A stretch of DNA of 64,000 nucleotides from Roseiarcus sp963835955 (lineage in GTDB: Bacteria; Pseudomonadota; Alphaproteobacteria; Rhizobiales; Beijerinckiaceae), in the NCBI GenBank assembly GCA_963835955.1, contig CAWIHZ010000013.1, forward strand, positions 124,001 through 188,000, written 5' to 3'. A model generated the notes under the pieces. That model was not told the DNA's origin. It saw only the letters and a program-made list of their open reading frames with translations, and did not search any database. The position numbers were made by a program, and so were the translations under genes. Positions 35,477 through 45,127 of the stretch are shown in pieces (the first letter of the stretch is position 1; each line of letters opens with the position of its first letter).

Positions 35477-36742
35477 ATGCGGGAAATGAAACTCAAAGAG
35501 CTAAAGCAGAAATCTCCGACTGAGCTATTGGTCTTCGCCGAGGAAAACGATGTCGAGAACGCGTCGACAATGCGCAAGCAAGAGCTGATGTTCGCGATTC
35601 TCAAGCAGCTCGCCAGCGTCGACGTGGAGATTATCGGCGAGGGAGTCGTCGAGATTTTGCAGGACGGATTCGCTTTCCTGCGTTCGGCGGATGCGAACTA
35701 TCTACCTGGCCCGGACGATATCTATGTCTCGCCATCGCAAATCCGGCGACTCGGATTGCGGACCGGCGACACAGTCGAGGGCGTCATTCGAAGTCCCAAG
35801 GAGGGCGAGCGATATTTTGCGTTGCTCAAATGCAACGCTATCAACTTCGAGGATCCAGAAAAGACTCGACATAAGGTTCATTTTGACAACCTGACGCCGC
35901 TCTATCCTAACGAACGCCTGCGGCTGGAGGTCGAGGATCCAACTCGAAAGGACTTGTCGGCGCGCGTCATAGACATTGTCGCGCCAATCGGAAAGGGACA
36001 GCGCGCCCTGATTGTTGCCCCACCGCGCACGGGCAAAACCGTGCTGTTGCAGAATATCGCCCAGTCGGTCACCGCCAATCACCCGGAATGCTATTTGATA
36101 GTCCTGCTGATCGACGAACGCCCGGAGGAGGTAACTGATATGCAGCGTTCGGTGAACGGCGAGGTCGTTTCGTCGACTTTCGACGAGCCCGCAGTCCGGC
36201 ACGTTCAAGTTGCAGAGATGGTGATCGAGAAGGCCAAGCGCCTAGTCGAGCACGGACGCGACGTTCTGATCCTGCTCGATTCGATCACGAGATTGGGAAG
36301 GGCCTACAATACCGTGGTGCCGTCGTCGGGAAAAGTCCTGACCGGAGGCGTCGACGCAAACGCGCTGCAGCGCCCGAAGCGGTTCTTTGGCGCGGCTCGA
36401 AACATCGAAGAAGGCGGCTCCCTGACGATCATCGCCACCGCGCTGATCGATACGGGGTCGCGCATGGACGAGGTGATATTCGAGGAGTTCAAGGGCACAG
36501 GAAACTCCGAGATCATCCTCGACCGCAAGGTCGCCGACAAGCGCACTTTCCCCTCGATGGATATTACGCGCTCGGGCACCCGTAAGGAGGAATTGCTTGT
36601 CCCGCCCGACATTCTCAAGAAGATGTATGTTCTGCGCCGGATCCTAAATCCAATGGGAACGGTCGACGCCATCGAGTTCCTCCTCGGAAAGCTGCGCGAG
36701 ACCAAGACCAACGCGAATTTCTTCGAATCCATGAACACGTGA
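35477..36742 (+). CDS. rho: Transcription termination factor Rho
   Basis: A 421-residue hexameric RNA helicase ending Rho-dependent transcripts. The N-terminal KLKELKQKSPTELLVFAEE helix bundle and RNA-binding cold-shock domain (IGEGVVEILQDGFAFLRS) lead to Walker A APPRTGKTVLLQNIA (about 174-188), Walker B LIVLLIDERPEEVTDM, the Q-loop region and the C-terminal FEEFKGTGNSEIILDRK. Start at ATG 35477. The long leader (233 bases after hemJ) could host autoregulation, as rho leaders often do, but no motif is proven. Confidence 0.97.
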   Translation: MREMKLKELKQKSPTELLVFAEENDVENASTMRKQELMFAILKQLASVDVEIIGEGVVEILQDGFAFLRSADANYLPGPDDIYVSPSQIRRLGLRTGDTVEGVIRSPKEGERYFALLKCNAINFEDPEKTRHKVHFDNLTPLYPNERLRLEVEDPTRKDLSARVIDIVAPIGKGQRALIVAPPRTGKTVLLQNIAQSVTANHPECYLIVLLIDERPEEVTDMQRSVNGEVVSSTFDEPAVRHVQVAEMVIEKAKRLVEHGRDVLILLDSITRLGRAYNTVVPSSGKVLTGGVDANALQRPKRFFGAARNIEEGGSLTIIATALIDTGSRMDEVIFEEFKGTGNSEIILDRKVADKRTFPSMDITRSGTRKEELLVPPDILKKMYVLRRILNPMGTVDAIEFLLGKLRETKTNANFFESMNT

Positions 36743-36815
36743 CTCGCGTTGTCAGGATGGACAGGCAAGGCCGTTTTCGGCTGAATTACCGAGCGAAATC
36801 GCTAAGGACGGGGCT

Positions 36816-37673
36816 GTGACAGTGCAAAAACTGGCGGAGCGGGCCCTCGCCGATTTGCGCGTCGAGATCGATCGCATCGATCGGGCGATGCACGAATTGC
36901 TGATCGAACGTGGACGCGTCATCGATCGGCTAATTGAAATCAAGGCCCGACAGGGCGGCGGCTCCGCTTTCCGGCCGGCCCGCGAAGCATCGATGATGCG
37001 GGCGCTCGCCGAGCGGCACCATGGACTGCTGCCCCTCGATACGGTCGAGAGCATCTGGCGCATCATCATTTCGACGTTCACCTACGTCCAAGCGCCCTAC
37101 AGCGTTCACGTGGACGTATCGCGGGGGGACGCGGCGATGCGCAATTCGGCGCGCTTTCACTTCGGCTTCACCGTCCCCTGCGTGCCGCATCTAAGCGCCG
37201 CCGACGTGATCGCCGCGGTTGCGGGATCGGACGGCGACCTGGGCATGTTCGCTCTCGACGGCGGACCGGGCGCCGGCGCCTGGTGGACGCGCCTTGCGCC
37301 GCCTGAGGCGCCCAAGGTGATCGCGCGCCTGCCCTTCGTCGAACGGGCGGATCATCCGGCCGGGATGCCGGTCTTTGTCGTGTCGAAGCCGCTCGCCGAC
37401 GGCGGCGCGCGCGACGTGGTGCTAGAATCGGTCGCGCTTGACCGTTGGCGCGCCGATTTCCCGCATGTCTTGCGGACCATCGGCGCGGAAATCGTCGGTT
37501 CGGCGGCCGAGGGCATGGGGCTCGGGTTATTGGTCGCGCGGCCAGGCGCAATCGCGGCGGACGCGGTCAGCGACGCGGTGAGGGGGGCCGGGGCGGCGGA
37601 CGTGCGCAGCGTCGAGGTCGGCGCTCACGCCCGCCGCTTCGAGGCCTCGGCGTTGCGCGGGCGCGCGAATTGA
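36816..37673 (+). CDS. Chorismate mutase with long C-terminal domain
   Basis: A 285-residue protein. Residues 1-95 form an AroQ-type chorismate mutase (LRVEIDRIDRAMHELLIERGRVIDRLIEIKAR..., with RPAREASMMRAL) that converts chorismate to prephenate. The remaining 190 residues (HFGFTVPCVPHLSAADVIAAVAGSDGDLGMF...) are a conserved but unnamed domain in Hyphomicrobiales proteins of this kind, perhaps regulatory. GTG 36816 follows AAGGA. First of a four-gene operon with hisC (17 bases on), prephenate dehydrogenase and chaC, which would route chorismate to tyrosine and phenylalanine. Confidence 0.88.
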   Translation: MTVQKLAERALADLRVEIDRIDRAMHELLIERGRVIDRLIEIKARQGGGSAFRPAREASMMRALAERHHGLLPLDTVESIWRIIISTFTYVQAPYSVHVDVSRGDAAMRNSARFHFGFTVPCVPHLSAADVIAAVAGSDGDLGMFALDGGPGAGAWWTRLAPPEAPKVIARLPFVERADHPAGMPVFVVSKPLADGGARDVVLESVALDRWRADFPHVLRTIGAEIVGSAAEGMGLGLLVARPGAIAADAVSDAVRGAGAADVRSVEVGAHARRFEASALRGRAN

Positions 37674-37690
37674 GGCAATTCGAGGCGATC

Positions 37691-38806
37691 ATGCCTTCAA
37701 CCGCGCTTGCCCGGCCGCAGCCACGCCCGGAAATCTTGGCGATCGACGCCTACGTGCCCGGCAAGAGCTCAGCCGCCGGCGCGGCGAAGATCCACAAGCT
37801 GTCGTCGAACGAGTCGCCGCTCGGCCCCTCGCCGAAAGCCGTGGAGGCTTTTCGTGCGTGTGCGGCCGATCTCGCGCGCTATCCGGACGGATCGGCGTCG
37901 GCCCTGCGTGAGGCGATCGGCCGCCGCTATGGGCTCGAGCCGTCGCGCATCATCTGCGGCAACGGCTCGGATGAACTCCTGGCGCTACTCGCGCACGCCT
38001 TTTTGCGCCACGGCGACGAGGGCCTCCACAGCGAGTACGGGTTCCTGGAATATCCGATCTGCATTCGAGCGGCCGGGGGCGCGCCGGTGATCGCCAAAGA
38101 AACGCGCAAGACCGTGAGCGTCGATGCGATGCTCGCGAGCGTCAGCAAACGCACGAAAATCGTCTATCTCGCCAACCCAAACAATCCGACCGGAACCTAC
38201 ATCCCTTTTTCGGAGCTCAAGCGGTTGCAGGCCGGCTTGCCGCCGGACGCTCTCCTGGTGATCGACGCGGCCTACGCCGAATATGTGACCCGCAACGACT
38301 ACGCGGCAGGCCTCGAGCTCGCCGCGAGCTGCGAAAACGTGGTGATGACCCGCACCTTTTCGAAGATTTACGGGCTGGCCAATTTACGGATCGGTTGGGC
38401 TTACGGGCCGCCCCACGTCGTCGACGCTCTCAACCGCATCCGTGGGCCTTTCAACCTCAATGGGCCGGCGCTGGCGGCGGGCGTGGCCAGCCTCGGCGAC
38501 ACAGAGCATGTCGAGGCGGCGATCGCTCACAACGCGCGCTGGCTGCCATGGCTCAGCGAGGCGATTTCAGCGCTCGGAATTGAAGTGACCCCAAGCGTCG
38601 GGAATTTCTTGCTGTTGAGGTTCAAGGATGGGGACGCGCGGGCGGCCTCCGACGCCGACGCTTTCTTGAGCGCGCGCGGCTTCATTCTGCGCGCGGTGGC
38701 GGCCTATGGCCTGCCGGACTGCCTGCGCCTGACAGTGGGCGGTGAAGAGGCGAACCATGGCGTCGTGGCCGCGCTGGCGCAATTCATGCGGGGCGACCAT
38801 GGTTGA
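37691..38806 (+). CDS. hisC: Histidinol-phosphate/aromatic aminotransferase HisC
   Basis: A 371-residue PLP-dependent fold-type I aminotransferase. HKLSSNESPLGPSPKAVEAF, NPNNPTGTYIPFSEL, the DAAYAEY block and the PLP-lysine motif RTFSKIYGLANLRIGWAYG are present. HisC makes histidinol phosphate from imidazole-acetol phosphate; members placed between chorismate mutase and prephenate dehydrogenase also transaminate prephenate or phenylpyruvate, so here an aromatic role is likely. Start at ATG 37691, 17 bases after the mutase. Overlaps the next gene by eight bases. Confidence 0.92.
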   Translation: MPSTALARPQPRPEILAIDAYVPGKSSAAGAAKIHKLSSNESPLGPSPKAVEAFRACAADLARYPDGSASALREAIGRRYGLEPSRIICGNGSDELLALLAHAFLRHGDEGLHSEYGFLEYPICIRAAGGAPVIAKETRKTVSVDAMLASVSKRTKIVYLANPNNPTGTYIPFSELKRLQAGLPPDALLVIDAAYAEYVTRNDYAAGLELAASCENVVMTRTFSKIYGLANLRIGWAYGPPHVVDALNRIRGPFNLNGPALAAGVASLGDTEHVEAAIAHNARWLPWLSEAISALGIEVTPSVGNFLLLRFKDGDARAASDADAFLSARGFILRAVAAYGLPDCLRLTVGGEEANHGVVAALAQFMRGDHG

Positions 38807-39761
38807 GCGGCTGGGGCCGCCGCTCGACGAGCCGATTTTCGACGAGTTGGCGATCATCGGCGTCGGGCTGATTGGGTCGTCGATCGCCCGGGCGGTCCGG
38901 CGGAAGAACGCCGCGCGACGAATTGTGCTGACGGACCGATCGGAAGAGGTTCTGGAGCGAGCGGGCGCCCTTGGCCTCGGCGACGAAACAACCTCCGATC
39001 CGGCGCGGGCGGTCAGGACCGCGGACTGCGTCATCCTTTGTGCGCCGCTCGGCGCCAACGAGGGCATCGGGCGCGCGATCGGGCCCGCCCTGAAGGCGGG
39101 CGCGATCGTGTCGGACGTCGGTTCGGTCAAGAGCGCGGTGATCTCCACATTGGAGCCCTTGTTGCCGGCGCATGCGCGGCTCGCGCCCGCTCATCCGGTC
39201 GCCGGGACCGAACTTTCGGGTCCGGACGCCGGGTTCGCGACCCTGTTCATCAACCGCTGGTGCATTCTGACCCCGCCCGAAGGGTTCGACGCGGAAGCGG
39301 TCGGGAAGGTTCGCGCCCTGTGGGAGGCGCTCGGATCGCATGTCGAGACGATGAGCGCCGCGCATCATGACCTGGTGCTGGCGATCACCAGCCATGTGCC
39401 GCATCTGATCGCCTATAACATCGTCGGCACAGCCGCCGATCTCGAGGAGGTCACCCGATCGGAGGTGATCAAGTTCTCGGCCGGCGGCTTTCGCGATTTC
39501 ACCCGGATCGCGGCTTCGGATCCGACCATGTGGCGCGACGTCTTCCTGTACAACAAGGATGCGGTGCTGGAGATGCTCGGGCGGTTCACCGAGGATCTGA
39601 CGGCGCTGCAGCGGATGATACGCCGCGAGGACGGCGAAGGGCTGTTCGACCTGTTCACCCGGACCCGAGCGATACGGCGCGGCATTGTGGCCGAAGGTCA
39701 GGAGACGGCCGCGCCCGACTTCGGCCGGCGGGACGCCGAGGCGAGCGAGCCGATTTCGTGA
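38799..39761 (+). CDS. tyrC: Prephenate/arogenate dehydrogenase
   Basis: A 320-residue NAD(P)-dependent dehydrogenase of the TyrA family. LAIIGVGLIGSSIARAVRR (about 18-36) is the Rossmann loop, DVGSVKSAVI and the catalytic-His region PAHPVAGTELSGPDAG (about 126-141) follow, and HLIAYNIVGTA and GFRDFTRIAASDPTMWRDVF close the domain. It oxidatively decarboxylates prephenate or arogenate on the way to tyrosine. It overlaps hisC by eight bases at its start and chaC by four bases at its end. The gene symbol is tentative. Confidence 0.9.
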   Translation: MVERLGPPLDEPIFDELAIIGVGLIGSSIARAVRRKNAARRIVLTDRSEEVLERAGALGLGDETTSDPARAVRTADCVILCAPLGANEGIGRAIGPALKAGAIVSDVGSVKSAVISTLEPLLPAHARLAPAHPVAGTELSGPDAGFATLFINRWCILTPPEGFDAEAVGKVRALWEALGSHVETMSAAHHDLVLAITSHVPHLIAYNIVGTAADLEEVTRSEVIKFSAGGFRDFTRIAASDPTMWRDVFLYNKDAVLEMLGRFTEDLTALQRMIRREDGEGLFDLFTRTRAIRRGIVAEGQETAAPDFGRRDAEASEPIS

Positions 39762-40387
39762 CCCCTGTCGTGGGCGGCGAACCGGCGTCGCATGGCGAAC
39801 TCTGGGTGTTCGGCTACGGATCGCTGATGTGGCGGCCGGAGTTCGCCTATTCGCTCAAATGCCGGGCGACGCTGCGGGGCTGGCGCAGAAGCCTCTGTGT
39901 TTATTCGCATATTTATCGAGGGACGCCGGACCGGCCGGGTCTGGTGCTTGGGCTCGATCGCGGCGGCTCGTGCGCCGGAGTGGCGTTCCTGGTCGACGCC
40001 GCGCTGCGCGAGGCGACGATCCGCTACCTGCGCGAACGCGAACAGGCGACCCAAGTCTATCTCGAGCGCACGGCGCCGGTCACGCTCGAGGGCGGCCAAC
40101 GCGTTCCCGCGCTGACCTATGTCGCGGACCGGTCGCATCCCCAATATGCCGGGCGTCTCGACCGGGAGGCGACGCTCGAACGGGTGCGCGCCGGCAGAGG
40201 GCAGACCGGCGACAACGCGGCCTATGTGACCGAGACCCACGATCATCTGCTCGCGATCGGGGTCCGCGACCCCGAGCTGGAATGGCTCAGCGCCAGACTG
40301 CGGGGCGCGTCCTCGCCGGACGCCGCCAGGCGAGGCGGCGATCCAGGGATGCGCGGTTTCGGGCGGCCATCCCGCGATCGGGCGTGA
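39758..40387 (+). CDS. chaC: Gamma-glutamylcyclotransferase (ChaC-like)
   Basis: A 209-residue GGCT-fold protein. ELWVFGYGSLMWRPEF is the substrate-binding loop; the catalytic glutamate lies in the YLREREQATQVYLER region. ChaC-type enzymes cleave glutathione to 5-oxoproline and Cys-Gly. The start is GTG 39758, overlapping the prephenate dehydrogenase stop as GTGA; there is no ATG nearby in this frame. The overlap shows translational coupling rather than a shared pathway. The C-terminal 30 residues are low-complexity basic sequence. Confidence 0.88.
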   Translation: MTPVVGGEPASHGELWVFGYGSLMWRPEFAYSLKCRATLRGWRRSLCVYSHIYRGTPDRPGLVLGLDRGGSCAGVAFLVDAALREATIRYLREREQATQVYLERTAPVTLEGGQRVPALTYVADRSHPQYAGRLDREATLERVRAGRGQTGDNAAYVTETHDHLLAIGVRDPELEWLSARLRGASSPDAARRGGDPGMRGFGRPSRDRA

Positions 40388-41195
40388 TGCGGCGGCGCGG
40401 GGAAGGACGGATCAGAGACGCGTCATCTTGGCCGCGCCAAATCTCTCCAAGCCAATCCAAGCCGGACCAAACAAAACCAAGGAAAACCAAGGAAAATGCA
40501 TGGAAATCCTTGGATATTCGCCGCAGAATCCGGACTTTTCAATGGGTTATAGCGATTCCAAACGAAAAAAGTAACTCCCCCGACCCATTCTTTTAAGTTC
40601 CGCGAGGGGCTGGCGCCATTTGGGGTCGCGGATTGCGTCTTTTCAATCGCTTGCGGCGCCATTCAGGGCCGATTCGTCGACCGCGCGCCTTCGCGAGACC
40701 CGTGAGCAGCGCTTCGCCCCCCGGAATCGTCCCCCAAAGACGGGGACTGAGGACCGGGAGCCGGACTGGGCTTTGCTTAAGACGTCCCGGCATGGGCGTC
40801 CGCTCGGAACCGATTTCGGTTTCGAATCCGATCGGACGTGGCGCCAGCCCCAAACCATGCCGACTGCTTAAGACTTCGCGCCCTTCGCCGCTTTCTAGCG
40901 TGTCAACTCGCCCGCGTGAGGGCTTGAAGCGGTCGCTGCCCTCGGCGCGGCAGGCGCGCGTTGATCAGCGACCAGGAAGACCATAACACGGCTTCTGATT
41001 TTCTAAAAAATATTGTCGCAAAAAAGTGATTTTCAGCAAACTTGGCGGCGCCCCCACCGCCCGGCCGGGCGCGTCACTCACATTTATAGATTGCAAATCC
41101 CACCAACTTGTGTTAACTCCTAAAAAGTGTTGGCCTAGGCGCAGACGCCTCCGGCAAAACGTAAGTAATAACGCACATCTTCTTGGGAGGGGGGC
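40388..41195. other. Noncoding stretch before the PEP-CTERM gene
   Basis: About 800 bases with no credible gene on either strand; the open frames here lack family features and normal codon use. It begins with a phased CCAA repeat (40447-40494), continues as GC-rich sequence with two 'gacgggga'-type fragments, and turns AT-rich from about 40990 (CTAAAAAATATTG, ACATTTATAG, TTGTGTTAACTCC), which is where a promoter for the PEP-CTERM gene would be expected. No proven -35/-10 pair. Confidence 0.5.
40447..40494. repeat. 10-base-phased CCAA repeat
   Basis: CCAA ends at 40450, 40460, 40470, 40480 and 40490, a spacing of exactly ten bases, close to one helical turn. The last two units are identical decamers AACCAAGGAA (40475-40494). 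CCAAGGA (40487-40493) pairs with TCCTTGG (40507-40513) to make a small hairpin. Part of it (AAGCCAATCCAAGCC) recurs at 60938-60952. Confidence 0.6.
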
Positions 41196-42701
41196 ATGAA
41201 CGGTCAAACGCGTACAAGCGAGCGCGATGCTTCGGGCGTTTTGGAAATCAACAGGAAATCCTCGCGAAAGTCTCGGCTCTTCTCGGGAAAGCACTGGGCG
41301 CCCGCAATTCTGGTGGCGTCGATTATGGCCACCTCTTCCGCGGAGGCATTGAGCCTCAATGACGTTTTTTCGCTCTCGGCCTCCAATCAGAGCATTTGGA
41401 GCCCCGGGAGCGACAGTTTCTCAACGGGCGATTCGGTTGGGACCAGTTTCAACAACAGCGCCGATTTCGGTCCGGGCTTCACGGGCGGCTACGGCTGCGT
41501 CCTTGGGGTATGCGCAGACACGACAACGGGCCTTTCGGGAAATATCGGGGCCTCCGGCCAAGCCTACGTCGGCTATAGCGCTGGCGTCACCGGCGGCTAC
41601 GTCGACGTGACGGCGGCGAACAACACGACCCTCGCGATTTCGACTTTTTCCAACCAATTCGGCATTTCGGTGGGCGGCGGAATGACGGGCGGTTCAACGA
41701 TGTCCTATTACGCCCCGTCGGTCCAGGCCAGCGTCAATGCGAATTTCGCGCTCGACGCCACGGTTACCGGAACGGGCTGTCTTGTTGGCGCCTGCAGCAC
41801 CGTCGGCTCCAATGGAGATCTGGCGAATTTCAGCGTTAATAAGAACGTCGTCGGCTTCGACAGCACTCAGAATCCGCCCCTTTCCATTTTTGGACTACCG
41901 GTCGGACTGGCCGCGGTCGACCAGCAGTTGCCAGTGGGCGGAGGCGTCAGCTTCGGGTTCTATCCTCCGGGGAACCAACTGAACGCAGGAGCCTTCAGCG
42001 GGACGCAGACAATTGCGCTGGACGCGCAAGCTCAGCCCGTTTTTCGCCTCGGGTTTGATCCGGTGACGGCGTTGCTGCCGGAAGTCAACCCAAGCATCGA
42101 CCTCGGTCCCCTGAGCGCGTCCTTGACGACCTTCAGCTCCGATTTCGGCCTCGACCTCGGCCTCGACAACAATCTCAGCGCGACCGTGCCGGAAATGCTA
42201 GACCTCGCGTTCAGCGAGCCCGTCTATGGCATGTACGCGGACGGGACCCCAATCGGCCCCACGACCGACGTTATCCTCGGCATCAATGACCCCAATTACG
42301 ACGGGTCGGCCACTTTGACCTGGGTCGGCTCCTCTGGCGATCTTCTGTCGAGAACGTACGAGACCGACCAAGCCTACCTCGACAACCTTTCCAGTCTCTT
42401 GCTCGGCGGCGACCTGAACCTTTCGGCGGGTTGCTACAGCGTCGACTGGAGCATTGGTCCCGTCAACGGCAACGTCGGAGGCTCTTGCCTCTACTCCCAC
42501 GATTTCAGCTTTGGGAGCCTGCCCATCGAGCTGGCGTCCAATGGCGTCCCGCTCAACTTCAACGACTACGTCGTGAATTCGGAGGTTGCGATTGCGCTCG
42601 GGACGCCGGAATCTTCCACGTGGGCGATGCTGGTCCTCGGATTTCTCGGCGTTGGATTCGTAGCGTATCGGCGAAACAAGATTGCGCTGGTGATCGCATA
42701 A
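41196..42701 (+). CDS. PEP-CTERM sorting-domain secreted protein
   Basis: A 501-residue exported protein. A long basic N-terminus (1-30) precedes the signal-peptide core WAPAILVASIMATSSAEA (about 32-49). The mature part is rich in Gly, Ser, Asn and Thr with short repeats and few Lys, typical of surface or biofilm-matrix proteins. The C-terminus is a PEP-CTERM signal: PESSTWAMLVLGFLG, a hydrophobic helix and YRRNK, the tripartite tag that an exosortase (EpsH/XrtA) cleaves. No exosortase or glycosyl-transfer locus is in the window. Start at ATG 41196 after GGGAGGGGGG. Codon and base use are close to neighbours. Confidence 0.85.
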   Translation: MNGQTRTSERDASGVLEINRKSSRKSRLFSGKHWAPAILVASIMATSSAEALSLNDVFSLSASNQSIWSPGSDSFSTGDSVGTSFNNSADFGPGFTGGYGCVLGVCADTTTGLSGNIGASGQAYVGYSAGVTGGYVDVTAANNTTLAISTFSNQFGISVGGGMTGGSTMSYYAPSVQASVNANFALDATVTGTGCLVGACSTVGSNGDLANFSVNKNVVGFDSTQNPPLSIFGLPVGLAAVDQQLPVGGGVSFGFYPPGNQLNAGAFSGTQTIALDAQAQPVFRLGFDPVTALLPEVNPSIDLGPLSASLTTFSSDFGLDLGLDNNLSATVPEMLDLAFSEPVYGMYADGTPIGPTTDVILGINDPNYDGSATLTWVGSSGDLLSRTYETDQAYLDNLSSLLLGGDLNLSAGCYSVDWSIGPVNGNVGGSCLYSHDFSFGSLPIELASNGVPLNFNDYVVNSEVAIALGTPESSTWAMLVLGFLGVGFVAYRRNKIALVIA

Positions 42702-42791
42702 TGCCAACCCTTGCGCGGCGAACCGAATGAGAGCGAAAGGGATGGGACACCGCATCCGGTCGGTCGGCCAGCAGACATGATGTTATACTGG

Positions 42792-42825
42792 ATTCCCGAT
42801 TGGTCGCTTCGCGACCGTCGGGAAT
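42792..42825. terminator. Bidirectional hairpin between PEP-CTERM gene and rpoD
   Basis: ATTCCCGA (42792-42799) pairs with TCGGGAAT (42818-42825), and inside it GTCGC pairs with GCGAC around a TTC loop. It lies between two converging genes. No U-tract follows, and the ATTCCCGA/TCGGGAAT arms resemble dispersed REP-like palindromes of Hyphomicrobiales, so it may be a repeat doing terminator work. Confidence 0.6.
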
Positions 42826-42865
42826 GACACAGTGAAGTGATCAAGCCCCGTAAGGAGTCAAGGCT

Positions 42866-44536
<1,671 letters not shown>

Positions 44537-44552
44537 CGGATCGTCGGTGCGC

Positions 44553-44918
44553 TCAACCGGTTCGGAGCTGCGTATGGCGACCGCGGTCGAGCGGGTCGAA
44601 CTCGACGACCTCGCCGCCTTCGGCCTCCTCTTCGTCGACGGTCTCGGCGGTTTCCTTTTCCGCCTCCTCCGTGTCCTCCGTCTCGACGACGTTGATCCCC
44701 ATCTCGCTCAGCATCGCGTTCATGTCTTCGATCTGGTCGGAAGAAATCTCTTCGGATGGCAAAACAGCATTGAGTTCGTCCTGGGTCACCCAACCGCGCT
44801 TCTTGGCGATCTTGAGCATGCGCTTGACGGCGGCGTCGCTCAGATCGAGAAGCGGGCCGTCCGTCGCCTCGACGACCGCCGCTTCGCCTTCGGCCTTTGG
44901 TTCGTCTTTCTTTGCCAT
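44553..44918 (-). CDS. rpoD: RpoD N-terminal piece (region 1.1), separated by apparent frameshift
   Basis: A 121-residue frame beginning MAKKDEPKAEGEAAVVE and containing AVKRMLKIAKKRGWVTQDELNAVLPSEEISSDQIEDMNAMLSEMGINVVE, the region 1.1 of RpoD, then the acidic EDTEEAEKE...EEEAEGGEVVEF. After that it runs out of register (DPLDRGRHTQLRTG) and stops at 44553, while the next frame continues with STAVAIRSSEPVERTDDPV into the main part. Deleting one base between about 44570 and 44595 would join the two. Because rpoD is essential, a sequence or assembly error is the simplest reading; use of an internal start is not supported. Confidence 0.88.
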   Translation of the reverse strand: MAKKDEPKAEGEAAVVEATDGPLLDLSDAAVKRMLKIAKKRGWVTQDELNAVLPSEEISSDQIEDMNAMLSEMGINVVETEDTEEAEKETAETVDEEEAEGGEVVEFDPLDRGRHTQLRTG

Positions 44919-45127
44919 CGCGGCGTCTCCGTCATCCCGCGGCCATGGCGCGGATCCTTGAAGTTTCGTCAGCGGGCCGGCGCGGGCCGCCGCACGGGGC
45001 CCTGTTGGACAATTCAGTCAGGCCGCGCGCGCCCTGCCTGAGGTCCTTGGCGCAACCCGCTTCTTCCCATAACGCTGGCCCCTCCGAGGCGCGTCGGCGT
45101 TAAACCTAAGCGCCGCGCGTCGCAACG

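Noticed and set aside
40447..40494. CRISPR array
   Set aside because: Units are ten bases with no spacers, and no cas gene is present.
40633..40986. ORFs in the noncoding region before the PEP-CTERM gene
   Set aside because: Low-complexity Arg/Pro-rich translations, with no ribosome site and no homology signal.
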